DNA of 5,357 bases from positions 1 to 5,357 of the forward strand of contig JACOEF010000250.1 in assembly GCA_024998705.1 (NCBI GenBank), given 5' to 3'. A model generated the notes under the pieces. It had not been told where the DNA came from. It did no database searches and saw nothing but the letters and a program-made list of their open reading frames with translations. This document shows, piece after piece, positions 5,317 to 5,357 of this stretch (position 1 is the stretch's first letter; each line of letters starts with the position of its first letter). Source of the stretch: Nitrospira sp. GTDB taxonomy: Bacteria; Nitrospirota; Nitrospiria; Nitrospirales; Nitrospiraceae. A program made the translations under genes and the position numbers.

Positions 5317-5357
5317 TGATTACTCGCCTGTGCTATAGTTTTTTTGACCTGTGTACG
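5317..5357 (-). other. Upstream region of the NusA-like gene (window edge)
   Basis: Forty-one bases remain upstream of the NusA-like start. They contain a modest ribosome binding site (AGGCGAG, 5329-5323), a TATAGC at 5337-5332 and a run of seven A (T on the plus strand) at 5345-5339. An A-rich tract and a TATA-like hexamer could belong to an operon promoter, but any -35 element would lie past the window edge. The implied start point would also remove the ribosome binding site. I therefore cannot say whether the operon begins here or continues upstream. Confidence 0.4.

Noticed and set aside
5332..5337. TATAGC as the -10 box of an operon promoter
   Set aside because: The -35 would fall beyond the window, and the implied transcription start (about 5325) would leave no room for the ribosome binding site, so I cannot support a promoter here.
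5344..5349. TTGACC on the plus strand as the -35 of a divergent promoter
   Set aside because: The hexamer is plausible, but the -10 region and any gene would be outside the window.

Overview
The window is a compact block of seven complete genes and one partial gene. All lie on the minus strand, so transcription runs from high to low coordinates. The largest gap between genes is 42 bases, and most starts have a recognisable ribosome binding site, so this looks like one polycistronic operon or part of one. The host is a diderm (Gram-negative type) bacterium: there is an outer-membrane-type lipoprotein, a periplasmic peptidoglycan hydrolase and a secreted cysteine-rich TraN. Base composition is moderately GC-rich by eye. 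I cannot name the genus; a Nitrospira-like or deep proteobacterial host would fit, but that is only an impression.

Layout in transcription order: (1) 5316-4663, a truncated NusA-like protein with S1, KH1 and KH2 but neither the N-terminal RNA-polymerase-binding domain nor the C-terminal acidic repeats; (2) 4647-3985, an unrecognised helical cytoplasmic protein; (3) 3958-2981, a lipoprotein with a long coiled coil and a low-complexity linker; (4) 2974-2483, a YbjQ/UPF0145 family protein with a C-terminal extension; (5) 2467-1454, a short TraN-type mating-pair stabilisation protein; (6) 1441-854, a VirB1/IagB-like lytic transglycosylase; (7) 811-359, a small NusG/Spt5-like elongation factor; (8) 357-1, the N-terminal part of an unrecognised Pro-rich protein that runs off the window.

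TraN plus a VirB1-type transglycosylase point to a conjugative element (plasmid or integrative conjugative element) with an F-like type IV secretion system. The coiled-coil lipoprotein probably belongs to the same envelope machinery. The striking part is that the same operon carries diverged paralogs of two general transcription elongation factors, NusA and NusG. NusG paralogs (RfaH, ActX, LoaP) are known to act as operon-specific antiterminators, and ActX/TaA types occur on conjugative plasmids. I do not recall a stripped-down NusA paralog encoded with one. The most interesting hypothesis is an element-encoded processive antitermination or RNA-binding module that lets the transfer operon be transcribed through terminators or host silencing. 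This is inference from domain content and gene order only.
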